A stretch of 64,000 nucleotides of DNA from Longimicrobiales bacterium (lineage in GTDB: Bacteria; Gemmatimonadota; Gemmatimonadetes; Longimicrobiales; Gaopeijiaceae): assembly GCA_951828585.1 (NCBI GenBank), contig OX639991.1, positions 3,888,001 to 3,952,000 on the forward strand, written 5' to 3'. Positions 44,736 through 53,126 of the stretch are shown here, piece by piece. How positions within the stretch are numbered: the first letter of the stretch is position 1; each line of letters begins with the position of its first letter. The notes under the pieces are model-generated. The model did no database searches. It worked only from the letters and a program-made list of their open reading frames with translations, and had not been told where the DNA came from. Position numbers and translations under genes: made by a program.

Positions 44736-44996
44736 TCAATGACGCAGCCCGAGGTCCTTGATCAGGGCCCGGTAGCCGTCCACATCCGTCCGCTTGAGGT
44801 ATTCGAGCAGACGGCGCCTGCGCCCCACCATCTTGAGGAGGCCGCGGCGGCTGTGATGGTCGTGCCTGTGAGCGTCGAAGTGGTCGCGGAGGTGGTCGAT
44901 CCTGGCGGTGATGAGGGCCACCTGCACCTGGGTGCTCCCGGCACCGTTTTCGTGGGGCTGGTACTTCCTGACGATCTCTTGTTTGTCGATTCCCAT
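44736..44996 (-). CDS. rpsO: 30S ribosomal protein S15
   Basis: This 86-residue S15 binds the central domain of 16S rRNA early in 30S assembly. Typical motifs are [59 protein letters not shown] and [20 protein letters not shown]. The ATG at 44994-44996 gives standard length. pnp follows on the same strand. A hairpin lies in the leader, in line with the autoregulation known for S15. Confidence 0.97.
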   Translation of the reverse strand: MGIDKQEIVRKYQPHENGAGSTQVQVALITARIDHLRDHFDAHRHDHHSRRGLLKMVGRRRRLLEYLKRTDVDGYRALIKDLGLRH

Positions 44997-45022
44997 GCCT
45001 GTTTCCGTGTCTTGCACCGTGT

Positions 45023-45043
45023 CGCCCGGAACGTCGCCGGGCG
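45023..45043 (-). promoter_or_regulatory. Perfect 7-bp hairpin in the rpsO leader
   Basis: CGCCCGG and CCGGGCG are exact inverted copies with a 7-base loop, 27-47 bases before the rpsO ATG. S15 leaders in several phyla carry structured autoregulatory sites. The position is right but the structure is too simple to assign to a known class. Confidence 0.35.
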
Positions 45044-45130
45044 GACAGCCTTTTAATGTAGCTGATGGGGGGATGGGAAGGAAGGTCGGCGTTTTCCAAC
45101 GGCAAATGAGCCCCAGGTCGGGGCCTGGAC

Positions 45131-45176
45131 AGCAGTCCGTGGACAATGCCGGGGGGGATTCTGTCCGCGGGCTGCT
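45131..45176. repeat. REP-like palindrome (best preserved copy)
   Basis: AGCAGTCCGTGGAC at 45131-45144 and GTCCGCGGGCTGCT at 45163-45176 form a 14-bp stem with two mismatches around a loop with seven Gs. The TAG stop of the following propeller gene lies in its edge, as at mreB. Confidence 0.75.
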
Positions 45177-46302
45177 ACCGCTCCAGCCGCATTCGCATGA
45201 TGTCCAGGGCATTCGAGCCCAGCTCGGTGAATCCGTAGCCGGCCACCGTCCTGTCATCGAGAAGAATGAGCGGCTGGTCGTGCAGCTGCGACGCGATCAT
45301 GGTGCAGGTCGCCAGGTCGATCACGTCGAGGCGGCCCTGATAGATCCCGGTGAGGATCTCCGGCGCCGCCTCCGGGGGAATGTCGGCCGGGTCAGCCGCC
45401 ATGATCTGCACGAACGGGTCCAGCCAGTCGGCGCGCAGAACCACGAGGGACACCCAGAGCAAACCGCCCCGGTCGACGTGAACGTCACCGATGAGATCGG
45501 GGGGCGGGTTATCCGGCGATGGCAATTCCTGAAACGTACCATCGGCGTTCAGCTGCGGCTCCCCGCGCAGCGCACCCAGCCGGGAACCCTCCCGGGACCA
45601 CGCTTCGACCACATACTCGGCCACTCTCGCCGCGAACACACCGCCGTCGGGGCCGACCGCAAGTCGGAACTCGGGAGGCAGGAACTCGAGCGACTCCGTA
45701 TCCGGTTCCCCCGCGCCAAACGATGTCAGGACCTCGGTACCATCGATAATGTGGAGAGGCATGCGCTCACTTCCGGGCCCCTCGATCGAAGCCTGGACGA
45801 CGTATCGGTTACCGTCGTCCAACGGCGCATTCGCCCCGACCCACCTCGGGAGCTTCTTCTCCTCGACCAGCGTGAACGCTTCGTCGATCAACGATATCCT
45901 CAGGTTGTCCGTGTCAAGGACATGGACTCGTCCGGAAGCATCCGCATGCATCGGCGCGGCCCTGCCGAACTCCATCGGACCATCTCCCCGGCGACCTACC
46001 GTCCTGACAAAAGCGCCGTCCGGGTCGAAAACCTTGATTTCTTCGTTCTGGCCCACCCAGTAGTTCCCCCGGCCGTCCCTCACCAGGTTCTGCATCGTGC
46101 CCCTGTCGACCAGATACCCGGGGCCCAGTTCGTCGCTCCCAAGGCTGGTCACGTGGGCAAACTCGATGCAGTCGTCGCACGGCGCCGCCTTTCTGTCCAG
46201 GATGCAGCCGTCGCCGAAGAAGGTGCCCGGTTCGCGGACCTCTTCGGCACAGCCGGAAAGGGCCGCCAGGAGGGCGGTGGTCAGCGTGAGTCGACCCTTC
46301 AT
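45175..46302 (-). CDS. Six-bladed beta-propeller lipoprotein (downstream tandem copy)
   Basis: This 375-residue lipoprotein starts [18 protein letters not shown] (lipobox). It has [19 protein letters not shown] and propeller motifs [53 protein letters not shown] and [30 protein letters not shown] corresponds to the GxGEGPGEF signature. The ATG at 46300-46302 has a GGGGGGAA ribosome site. It is a close paralogue of the next upstream gene (46453-47565) and shares its upstream control block. Confidence 0.82.
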   Translation of the reverse strand: MKGRLTLTTALLAALSGCAEEVREPGTFFGDGCILDRKAAPCDDCIEFAHVTSLGSDELGPGYLVDRGTMQNLVRDGRGNYWVGQNEEIKVFDPDGAFVRTVGRRGDGPMEFGRAAPMHADASGRVHVLDTDNLRISLIDEAFTLVEEKKLPRWVGANAPLDDGNRYVVQASIEGPGSERMPLHIIDGTEVLTSFGAGEPDTESLEFLPPEFRLAVGPDGGVFAARVAEYVVEAWSREGSRLGALRGEPQLNADGTFQELPSPDNPPPDLIGDVHVDRGGLLWVSLVVLRADWLDPFVQIMAADPADIPPEAAPEILTGIYQGRLDVIDLATCTMIASQLHDQPLILLDDRTVAGYGFTELGSNALDIMRMRLER

Positions 46303-46380
46303 GATTCCCCCCTCTCTTGATCGGTAGCGTCGCCGGCCGGTACCGCCTGCGTTTTCACGGAAATTCGACCACCGGATGGG

Positions 46381-46446
46381 TTCGGTAGAGTAAATCCCGG
46401 TTGACGTTTTGTAAACTGCGGTTGTCACTTTGCCTGTCACTTTGCC
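46381..46446 (-). promoter_or_regulatory. Repeat-rich upstream block, copy 1
   Basis: On the plus strand this reads GGTAGAGTAAATCCCGG, TTGACGTTTTGTAAACTGCG, then TGTCACTTTGCC twice with a 12-base period. The same block, slightly extended, lies at 47650-47735 upstream of the paralogue. It sits 80-145 bases before the start of the 45175-46302 gene. TGTCACTTT repeats look like binding sites for a dimeric regulator or the end of a transposon of the Mu/Tn7/IS21 type. Confidence 0.5.
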
Positions 46447-46452
46447 GACGGG

Positions 46453-47565
46453 CTACCGGTTCAGCCGCACCCGCATGACATCCAGGGTATTCGCGCCCAA
46501 CTCGGTGAACCCGTACCCCAGCACGGTCCTGTCTTCGAGCAGGATCAGCGGCTGGTCGTGCAACTGTGACGCGACCAGGGTGCATGTCGCCAGGTCGATC
46601 ACGTCGAGGCGGGGCTGGTAAATCCTGGTGACGACATCCGGCGTGACTTCGGAGGAGACATCGCCCGATGGATCCCACAAGATGTGCCGCAGCCAGTCGG
46701 GTCGCAGGATGAGAAGGGACACCCAAAGCAAACCGCCCGAGTCGGCATGAATATCACCGATGCCACTGGGGGGCGGGTTGTCGGCCGATGGAGGTTCCTG
46801 CAGCGATGCCTCCGCGTTCAGCTGCGGCTCCCCCCGGAGCGCGCCGACGCGCGTACCCTCCTGAGACCATGCCTCGATCATGTACTTGACCGGGTGCGCC
46901 GCGAACACGCGACCTTCCGGACCGCCCGCAAGGCGCAGATCGATGGATCCAAGCGAAAACCCCTCGTCCGGCTCCTTTTCGCCGAACGAATTCAGGATTC
47001 CTGAGCCATCGACAATGTGCACGGGCATGCCCGTCCGACCTGGCTCCTCGATCGATGCCTGGACGACGTATCGGTCACCGTCGTCCAGCGGAGCATACGC
47101 CGAGATCCACGCCGGGAGTCGCTTCTCCTCGACCAGCGTGAATGTTCCGTCAATGACCGATATTCTCTGGTTCCGGGTGTCGAACACATGGACTCGCCCG
47201 GAGGCATCCGTATGCATCGGAGCGGCCCTGCGGAACTCCGTCGGCCCGTCTCCGCGGCGGCCCACCGTCCTGAGAAAAACACCGTCCGGGTCGAAGACCT
47301 TGATCTGTTCCTCCTGGCCCACCCAGTAGTTCCCCCGGCGGTCCCGCACGACGTCCATCGCGCCCCTGTCGACCAGATACCCGGGGCCCAGCTCGTCGCT
47401 CCCAAGGCTGGTGACGTGGGCAAACTCGATGCAGTCGTCGCACGGCGCCGCCTCCATGTCCAGGATGCAGCCGTCGCCGAAGAAGGTGCCCGGTTCGCGG
47501 ACCTCTTCGGCGCAGCCGGAAAGGGCCGCCAGGAGGGCGGCGGCAAGCGTGAGTCTACCCTTCAT
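46453..47565 (-). CDS. Six-bladed beta-propeller lipoprotein (upstream tandem copy)
   Basis: This 370-residue lipoprotein starts [18 protein letters not shown]. It is closely similar to the gene at 45175-46302: [60 protein letters not shown] and [20 protein letters not shown]. Two genes of such similarity with the same upstream block indicate a recent tandem duplication of about 1.27 kb. The ATG at 47563-47565 has AAGGGGAA upstream. Its ligand and role are unknown. Confidence 0.82.
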   Translation of the reverse strand: MKGRLTLAAALLAALSGCAEEVREPGTFFGDGCILDMEAAPCDDCIEFAHVTSLGSDELGPGYLVDRGAMDVVRDRRGNYWVGQEEQIKVFDPDGVFLRTVGRRGDGPTEFRRAAPMHTDASGRVHVFDTRNQRISVIDGTFTLVEEKRLPAWISAYAPLDDGDRYVVQASIEEPGRTGMPVHIVDGSGILNSFGEKEPDEGFSLGSIDLRLAGGPEGRVFAAHPVKYMIEAWSQEGTRVGALRGEPQLNAEASLQEPPSADNPPPSGIGDIHADSGGLLWVSLLILRPDWLRHILWDPSGDVSSEVTPDVVTRIYQPRLDVIDLATCTLVASQLHDQPLILLEDRTVLGYGFTELGANTLDVMRVRLNR

Positions 47566-47649
47566 GATTCCCCTTCCTTTGGGGTGGTGAGCTCGCCGGG
47601 CGGGCGCCGCCCGCGTCTCACTCACGGTAACCCGGATCACCGGCATCGG

Positions 47650-47735
47650 CACGGTAGGCAGAGTAAACCCCGGTTGACATTCTGTAAACTGCAGTTGTCA
47701 CTTTACATGTCACTTTACCTTACATGTCATTCTAC
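47650..47735 (-). promoter_or_regulatory. Repeat-rich upstream block, copy 2
   Basis: Plus-strand reading: GTAAACCCCGGTTGACATTC, TGTAAACTGCAG, then TGTCACTTTACA, TGTCACTTTACC and, after TTACA, TGTCATTCTAC. This copy has three TGTCAYTYTAC units where the other has two. It lies 85-170 bases upstream of the 46453-47565 start. Confidence 0.5.
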
Positions 47736-47768
47736 GCCTATCGACCTGTACAAGCCGTGACTCGCGGC

Positions 47769-48707
47769 TCATTCTCCGCGCGCCAACACCTCCCGCGTCC
47801 GCCGAACGTCCCCCTGCATCTGTTCCACCAGTTCGTCCACCGAGTCGAAGGCGGCGACGGAGCGCAGCCGTTCGATCAGCTCCAGCCGGATGTCACACCC
47901 GTACAGCTCACCCTCGAAGTCCAGTAGAAAGACTTCCACGGCGGCGCCCGCTCCGGGGAAGGTGGGCCGGGGGCCAATGTGGAGCGCACCCATGAACCTG
48001 CCCGCCGGCACAGTCGCATAGCAGGCGTAGATGCCCTCGGCCGGAATGAGCTTGTCCGGGTCGGCGACGTGGAGGTTGGCGGTGGGGAAGCCGAGTTCCC
48101 GTCCGCGTCCGTCTCCGGGGACGACGGTTCCCGTGATTGAATAGGGTCGGCCCAGACCGCGGTTCGCGTCCTCGAGCCTGCCTTCGGCAAGCGCCCGCCG
48201 GACCTTGGACGAGGAAACGGCTGCGGGGCCCGCGTGCACGGCCTCCACTACATCCACCGCAAAGCCGCACTCGGCTCCGATGTCCCGCAGCGTGTTGACG
48301 TCGCCCGAACGCCCGCGGCCGAAGCCGTGGTCGTAACCGATGACCAGCTCGCTCATCCCCAGTCCTCCGAGGAGGATTTCGGTGACGAACCGCCGTGGCG
48401 AGTACTCTCGCAGCTCGGGCGTGAAGGCGAGGAACACGACGTAGTCCAGTCGGCTGGTGGCCAGAACCGCCTTCTTCTCCTCCGTCGTGGTGAGCATCTT
48501 CGGAGCGGCCTCGGGCCGAACGATTTTCAGCGGATGAGGGTCGAAGGTGACGAGGACGCTCCTGCCCGCGCGGGCCGCGGCGCGGGCCCCGATCTCCTCG
48601 AGCACGCTCCAGTGGCCCCGGTGCACGCCGTCGAAGGTGCCCACCGTGACGATCACGGGACGATCGTCGCGCGGAAGGCCGGAAACGCCGTCCTGGAAGA
48701 CGGTCAT
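47769..48707 (-). CDS. ribF: Bifunctional riboflavin kinase / FAD synthetase
   Basis: RibF makes FMN then FAD from riboflavin. The nucleotidyltransferase half has VTVGTFDGVHRGHWSVLEE, VLVTFDPHPLKIV, LGMSELVIGYDHGFGRGRSG and SSSKVRRALAEGRLEDANRG. The kinase half has GTVVPGDGRGRELGFPTANL, GIYACYATVP and EVFLLDFEGELYGCDIRLEL. The ATG at 48705-48707 (MTVFQDGVSG) is taken as start. It is the last gene of the rimP-nusA-infB unit, a common arrangement after truB. Confidence 0.95.
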   Translation of the reverse strand: MTVFQDGVSGLPRDDRPVIVTVGTFDGVHRGHWSVLEEIGARAAARAGRSVLVTFDPHPLKIVRPEAAPKMLTTTEEKKAVLATSRLDYVVFLAFTPELREYSPRRFVTEILLGGLGMSELVIGYDHGFGRGRSGDVNTLRDIGAECGFAVDVVEAVHAGPAAVSSSKVRRALAEGRLEDANRGLGRPYSITGTVVPGDGRGRELGFPTANLHVADPDKLIPAEGIYACYATVPAGRFMGALHIGPRPTFPGAGAAVEVFLLDFEGELYGCDIRLELIERLRSVAAFDSVDELVEQMQGDVRRTREVLARGE

Positions 48708-48740
48708 GCCCGCCCCCTCGTGCACGCCGCGCACCCACTC

Positions 48741-49631
48741 TCACGCATTGTGAAACACCTTGCGCGGCTCCAACACGCCGTCGCGCACGGCGCCCACCGC
48801 CACGAGCCGGTCGTCCGGCAGGGCGAATACCGCTACGCCACAGTCCGGCGCGCCATTCGGCACCTTCTTTCCCGTCGCGAGCATCGCGGCGTCGCCCGAA
48901 TCGACCACCACACGCGGCAAGTGGGCCAGCGCCGAGACCGCATCGATCCAGGCCTGGCCAGGTATCCCCCTCCCCCCCACCACCTCCTCCAGCCCCACCG
49001 CGTCACGCACATCGAACCCACCCACCCGGGAACGTCGCAGCGCGGTGAGGTGGCACGCCGTACCGAGCCGTTCCCCCAGTTCGACGCCAAGGCTGCGCAC
49101 GTAGGTCCCACTCGAACACGCCACCCTGAAGTGCACCTCGGGCAGGTCGACCTCGACCACCTCGAAAGCGCGCACGATTACCTCACGCGGCGGAAGCTCC
49201 ACGCTCTCCCCCCGGCGCACACGGCGATGCGCCGGAACGCCCCCCACCTTGACCGCCGAGTACACCGGCGGCGACTGCAGCAACGATCCAACCATCCCCC
49301 CCGCGACCATGCGGATGCGATCCGCCGTGAGCTCCCTCCAACAGTCATCCTCCGCGATCACCGCCCCCTCCGGATCCTGCGAGTCCGTCGCGACCCCGAG
49401 GCGGGCCGTCGCCTCGTACTCCTTGTCCGCCCCCGCCAGGTACTCCAGAAGGCGGGTGGCCCGACCGATCCCGAGTACCAGCAGCCCCGTCGCAAAGGGA
49501 TCCAGCGTTCCGGCGTGACCCGCCTTCTTCACCCCGAGCGACCGCCGGACCACCGCCACGACATCGTGGGAAGTGATCCCTGCCGGCTTGTCCACCAGCA
49601 ACATCCCCATGGAGGCGGACGATTCGCTCAC
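48741..49631 (-). CDS. truB: tRNA pseudouridine-55 synthase TruB
   Basis: TruB makes pseudouridine 55 in the T-loop of tRNAs. This 296-residue protein has the catalytic Asp in KKAGHAGTLDPFATGLLVLG, then LLEYLAGADKEYEATARLGV, QSPPVYSAVKVGGVPAHRR and CSSGTYVRSLGVELGERLG. The GTG at 49629-49631 overlaps the rbfA stop (GTGA). Confidence 0.96.
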   Translation of the reverse strand: MSESSASMGMLLVDKPAGITSHDVVAVVRRSLGVKKAGHAGTLDPFATGLLVLGIGRATRLLEYLAGADKEYEATARLGVATDSQDPEGAVIAEDDCWRELTADRIRMVAGGMVGSLLQSPPVYSAVKVGGVPAHRRVRRGESVELPPREVIVRAFEVVEVDLPEVHFRVACSSGTYVRSLGVELGERLGTACHLTALRRSRVGGFDVRDAVGLEEVVGGRGIPGQAWIDAVSALAHLPRVVVDSGDAAMLATGKKVPNGAPDCGVAVFALPDDRLVAVGAVRDGVLEPRKVFHNA

Positions 49632-50047
49632 GGGTCGCCTTCTCCGGACGGCTGCTCCGGATCCCCCGGGGGGTCATCGGAAGACGGCTGCTCTTCCGCT
49701 TCACCCTCGGGCAGCACCTCCTTCAGGATCGCCTCGATCCGCTGCCCCGCCGCGATCGAGGTGTCCCGCTCGAAACGCAATTCAGGCATGCGCCGAATAT
49801 GCAACTCCCGTCCCAGCACGGAACGCAGGAAGGGCGCGGCCCGTCCGAGAGCGGCCACGGTGCGGACCTGCTCGTCCTCCGATCCATACGGCTCCACGAA
49901 CACGCGCGCGAACCACAGATCCGCGCTCACATCCACTCCGGTCACCGAGAGCGGCCCCACCTCGGGATCGCGCACCACGGACTGGATCTTCACCGAGAGC
50001 TCCCTGCGCAACTGCTCGCCCAGGCGGGCACGGCGGCGGGAGGACAT
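49628..50047 (-). CDS. rbfA: 30S ribosome-binding factor RbfA
   Basis: RbfA is a KH-fold factor in late 30S maturation. This 139-residue protein has RRARLGEQLRRELSVKIQSV, RDPEVGPLSVTGVDVSADLW, ARVFVEPYGSEDE and RMPELRFERDTSIAAGQRI. A Pro/Glu/Asp-rich tail follows. The ATG at 50045-50047 shares one base with the stop of the DUF503 gene (TGATG). It is in the standard infB-rbfA-truB order. Confidence 0.94.
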   Translation of the reverse strand: MSSRRRARLGEQLRRELSVKIQSVVRDPEVGPLSVTGVDVSADLWFARVFVEPYGSEDEQVRTVAALGRAAPFLRSVLGRELHIRRMPELRFERDTSIAAGQRIEAILKEVLPEGEAEEQPSSDDPPGDPEQPSGEGDP

Positions 50048-50325
50048 CAGTAGCGCTCCGTGGAGTTGGCCACCACCACGGCATCCCGCGCCCCGGCAAT
50101 ACGGCGGTCCACGGCCTCCTGGATCGAGTCCGCCTGTGCGGAGTGCGCCGCCAGAAACGCCACCGATATTCGCGCCCGGTTGCGCACGTCCTGCAGCCCT
50201 GACTCGACCACCGAAACGTTCATGCGCGCGAGGCGGTCCCTCAGCGAACGGAGGACGGAGCGCTTCTGCTTGAGCGACCCGGAGCCCGGAATTGCAAGAT
50301 CCCATGTCGACACGGTCACCACCAT
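50047..50325 (-). CDS. DUF503 (YlxP-like) family protein
   Basis: This 92-residue protein reads VVTVSTWDLAIPGSGSLKQK, RSVLRSLRDRLARMNVSVVE and VRNRARISVAFLAAHSAQAD, the pattern of DUF503/YlxP proteins encoded between infB and rbfA in many bacteria. The B. subtilis relative is probably linked to ribosome assembly. The ATG at 50323-50325 gives the usual length. Confidence 0.9.
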   Translation of the reverse strand: MVVTVSTWDLAIPGSGSLKQKRSVLRSLRDRLARMNVSVVESGLQDVRNRARISVAFLAAHSAQADSIQEAVDRRIAGARDAVVVANSTERY

Positions 50326-50360
50326 CGCGGGTCTCGGGCGCGTATCCGGGACGGACGTCC

Positions 50361-53126
50361 TCAATCCCGCTCGGCGCTGGCCAGAGTGCGGGCGACCTCC
50401 TGGACCTGGTAGGTCTCGATGACGTCCCCGGCCTTGACATCGTTGAAGTTGGAGATACCGACACCGCACTCGAAGCCTTCCTTGACTTCCTTGGCATCGT
50501 CCTTGAAGCGCTTGAGCGAACCGATCTCGCCGTCGTAGATGACGACGCCGTCGCGGATCACCCGGGCATTGGCTCCACGCTGGATCGTGCCGTCCACCAC
50601 GTAGCTGCCCGCGATGGTGCCGGTTCCGCGGATCTTGAAGATCACCCTCGCCTCGGCGGCGCCCGTCACGCTCTCCCGACGCTCCGGTGCGAGCAGGCCC
50701 TCCAGCGCGGCCCTGACATCGTCCACGGCCTCGTAGATCACATCGTAGGTCTGGATGTCCACGGCCTCGCGCGAGGATGCCTGCCTCGCACCGGCGTCCG
50801 GACGGACCCGGAAGCCCACAACGACCGCGCCCGCAGTCAGCGCGAGCATGACGTCGGACTCGTTGACCGCGCCCACGCCCCGGTGGATGATCTCGACCTG
50901 TACCTCCTTGGCGGAGAGCTGCTCGAGAGCGTCGCACAGCGCCTGCACGGACCCGTCCACGTCGCCCTTAACCACCAGACGCAGCGTGCTCACGTCGCCG
51001 TCGGCCAGGAGTTGGGTGAAGTCGCCGAGCTTGATGCCGCGCTCCCTGATGCGAAGCTGTTTCTCGCGGTCCAGGCGCTGGCGGTTGCCGGCGATCGAGG
51101 CGGCCTTGTCGGCGTCCATGACCTGGAAGACATCGCCAGCCTGAGGGACGCCGGCCGCGCCCAAAATCTGTACCGGGATGCCAGGTCCCACATTGTCGAC
51201 GTGGTGGCCGCGCTCATCGAGGAGGGCCCGGATGCGGCCGTCGTAGAGGCCGGCCACGAAGTTGTCGCCAACCCGCAGCGTCCCGCTCTGCACCAGGAGC
51301 GTGGCCAGTGGGCCCTTTCCGACATCGAGCTCGGCTTCCACCACCGCGCCCACTGCATCCCGCGAAGGGTTGGCCTGCAGCTCCAGGATCTCGGCCTGGA
51401 GGAGAATCTTGTCCAGCAGGTCGTCCATGCCCTGGCCGGTCTTGGCCGACACTTCCGCTACCAGCGTGTCGCCGCCGAAGTCCTCGATGGTGACGCCATG
51501 CTGCAGGAGATCCTGGCGAACCCGGGCCGGGTCGGCCGCCTGCAGGTCGATCTTGTTGATCGCCACGATCATCGGGACGCCCGCATTCTTCGCATGGCTG
51601 ATCGCCTCGATGGTCTGGGGCATGACGGCGTCGTCGGCGGCCACGACGAGGACCACCAGGTCGGTCACGTCGGCACCCCGGGCGCGCATGGCCGTGAAGG
51701 CGGCGTGGCCGGGCGTGTCCAGGAAGGAGATGGTGCGGCTATCGTCGAGCTCGACATGGTAAGCGCCGATGTGCTGGGTGATGCCGCCCGCCTCTCCAGC
51801 CACGACGTTGGTGTCGCGGATCCAGTCCAGCAGCTTCGTCTTGCCGTGATCGACGTGCCCCATGACGGTGACCACGGGCGGGCGCGGGCGCAGATCGGCC
51901 GGATCGTCCTCCTCGATATCCTCGCCGGGTGGGAGGTAGTCGGTCTCGCGGACGGCCTGGTAGCCGAATCCCTCCAGCAGCAGCTCGATCTGATCGAAGT
52001 CGAGCCGCTGGTTGATCGTGACCATGAGGCCCATGTTGCGGAAGGCCGAACCGATGATCTCCGTAGCGCTGGCCTCGACGAGCTCGGCGAGTTCCGCGAC
52101 GGTGAGGAATTCGTTGACGCGGACGGTGGTGGCTTCGACCGCGACCTTTTCGGCAGCCCTTTCCTGCGCGGCAACGCGCTCCTCCTTGGCCGCGGCCACG
52201 GCACCCTTGCCCTTGCGGCGCTTCTTGCGGCCGCCCTTGATCTCGGCCATGACCCGCTGGATGTTCTGCTTGGCCTTGTCGCGATCGGTCCCGCGGCGGC
52301 GCTTGCCCCGCCTGCGCTCCCTCTTCTTGCGACCGTCGGAGGTGTACCCTTCGGCCTGGATCCGCACCTTGCCGCCCGGACCCGCGCTGGCCGCCGGCGC
52401 GGGTTTGCTCCCCACCGGGGCCAAGCCGCCGGGAGCGCCTTCCCGCGCGCGAGACGGCTTGGGCCCGGTACGCGCCGGCATGATCGGGGACGCTGCTTCC
52501 GCCGGCCCGATCGCGGGTTCCGGCTCCCCTTCCGGGGCTTGGGCAGCCAGAGGGGGAACGGTGGTCTCCGCTGGACCCGTATCGAGGTCGACCAATGGGG
52601 TCGCCGGCGGGGTCGGGTCGGATTTCGGCTGCACCGCTTCCACCGGCGGAGCTGCGATATCGGGCTCCTGAACTTCGGGCTCCACCGGCGCGGCCGGGGC
52701 AGCGGTTTCCAACGGCTGGTCCTCCTCGACCGGCGGCGCGGTGTCCACCGGCGCGTCCACCACACCTGCCTCCGCGGCCACCGCGGGCGCCACCGTCTCG
52801 ACTATTTCGGCATCGACCTCACCGTCCGCGGCCGCGGATTCCTCGGGTGAGACCTCGGCCGTGACGGAGGGTTCGGGAGTCGCGACCCGCCGGCGGCGGC
52901 GCCTTCGGCTCGTGGGCTTGTGCGCCTTCACCACCGCGCGCATGACATCCGCGGCTCCGCCGTGGCCCGCCCTGCGCTCCCGTTCAAGGCGCGTGCGCAC
53001 CTTGGCAACATCCGTGTCCCGGATGAGGGCGTCGGCGTGACCCACACGCACGCCCGATTCCCTCAGGAACCTGAGGAGGACATCGGCGTTGACCCTCAGG
53101 TCGACCGCAAGTTCCCGGACCCGCAT
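50361..53126 (-). CDS. infB: Translation initiation factor IF-2
   Basis: IF2 is the GTPase that brings initiator tRNA to the 30S. This 921-residue protein has an N-terminal IF2N motif (MRVRELAVDLRVNADVLLRF), a long Pro/Ala/Glu-rich linker (residues about 85-300), a second IF2N near 320-370, and a G domain with VVTVMGHVDHGKTKLLDWIR, GGITQHIGAYHVEL, SFLDTPGHAAFTAMRARGAD and IVAINKIDL. The C-terminal initiator-tRNA-binding domain follows. Its start shares one base with the nusA stop (TGATG). Confidence 0.97.
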   Translation of the reverse strand: MRVRELAVDLRVNADVLLRFLRESGVRVGHADALIRDTDVAKVRTRLERERRAGHGGAADVMRAVVKAHKPTSRRRRRRRVATPEPSVTAEVSPEESAAADGEVDAEIVETVAPAVAAEAGVVDAPVDTAPPVEEDQPLETAAPAAPVEPEVQEPDIAAPPVEAVQPKSDPTPPATPLVDLDTGPAETTVPPLAAQAPEGEPEPAIGPAEAASPIMPARTGPKPSRAREGAPGGLAPVGSKPAPAASAGPGGKVRIQAEGYTSDGRKKRERRRGKRRRGTDRDKAKQNIQRVMAEIKGGRKKRRKGKGAVAAAKEERVAAQERAAEKVAVEATTVRVNEFLTVAELAELVEASATEIIGSAFRNMGLMVTINQRLDFDQIELLLEGFGYQAVRETDYLPPGEDIEEDDPADLRPRPPVVTVMGHVDHGKTKLLDWIRDTNVVAGEAGGITQHIGAYHVELDDSRTISFLDTPGHAAFTAMRARGADVTDLVVLVVAADDAVMPQTIEAISHAKNAGVPMIVAINKIDLQAADPARVRQDLLQHGVTIEDFGGDTLVAEVSAKTGQGMDDLLDKILLQAEILELQANPSRDAVGAVVEAELDVGKGPLATLLVQSGTLRVGDNFVAGLYDGRIRALLDERGHHVDNVGPGIPVQILGAAGVPQAGDVFQVMDADKAASIAGNRQRLDREKQLRIRERGIKLGDFTQLLADGDVSTLRLVVKGDVDGSVQALCDALEQLSAKEVQVEIIHRGVGAVNESDVMLALTAGAVVVGFRVRPDAGARQASSREAVDIQTYDVIYEAVDDVRAALEGLLAPERRESVTGAAEARVIFKIRGTGTIAGSYVVDGTIQRGANARVIRDGVVIYDGEIGSLKRFKDDAKEVKEGFECGVGISNFNDVKAGDVIETYQVQEVARTLASAERD

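Noticed and set aside
45131-47735. CRISPR-like array made of the repeated blocks around the propeller genes
   Set aside because: The repeats are palindromic singles or tandem 12-base units without regular spacers, and no cas genes are present.
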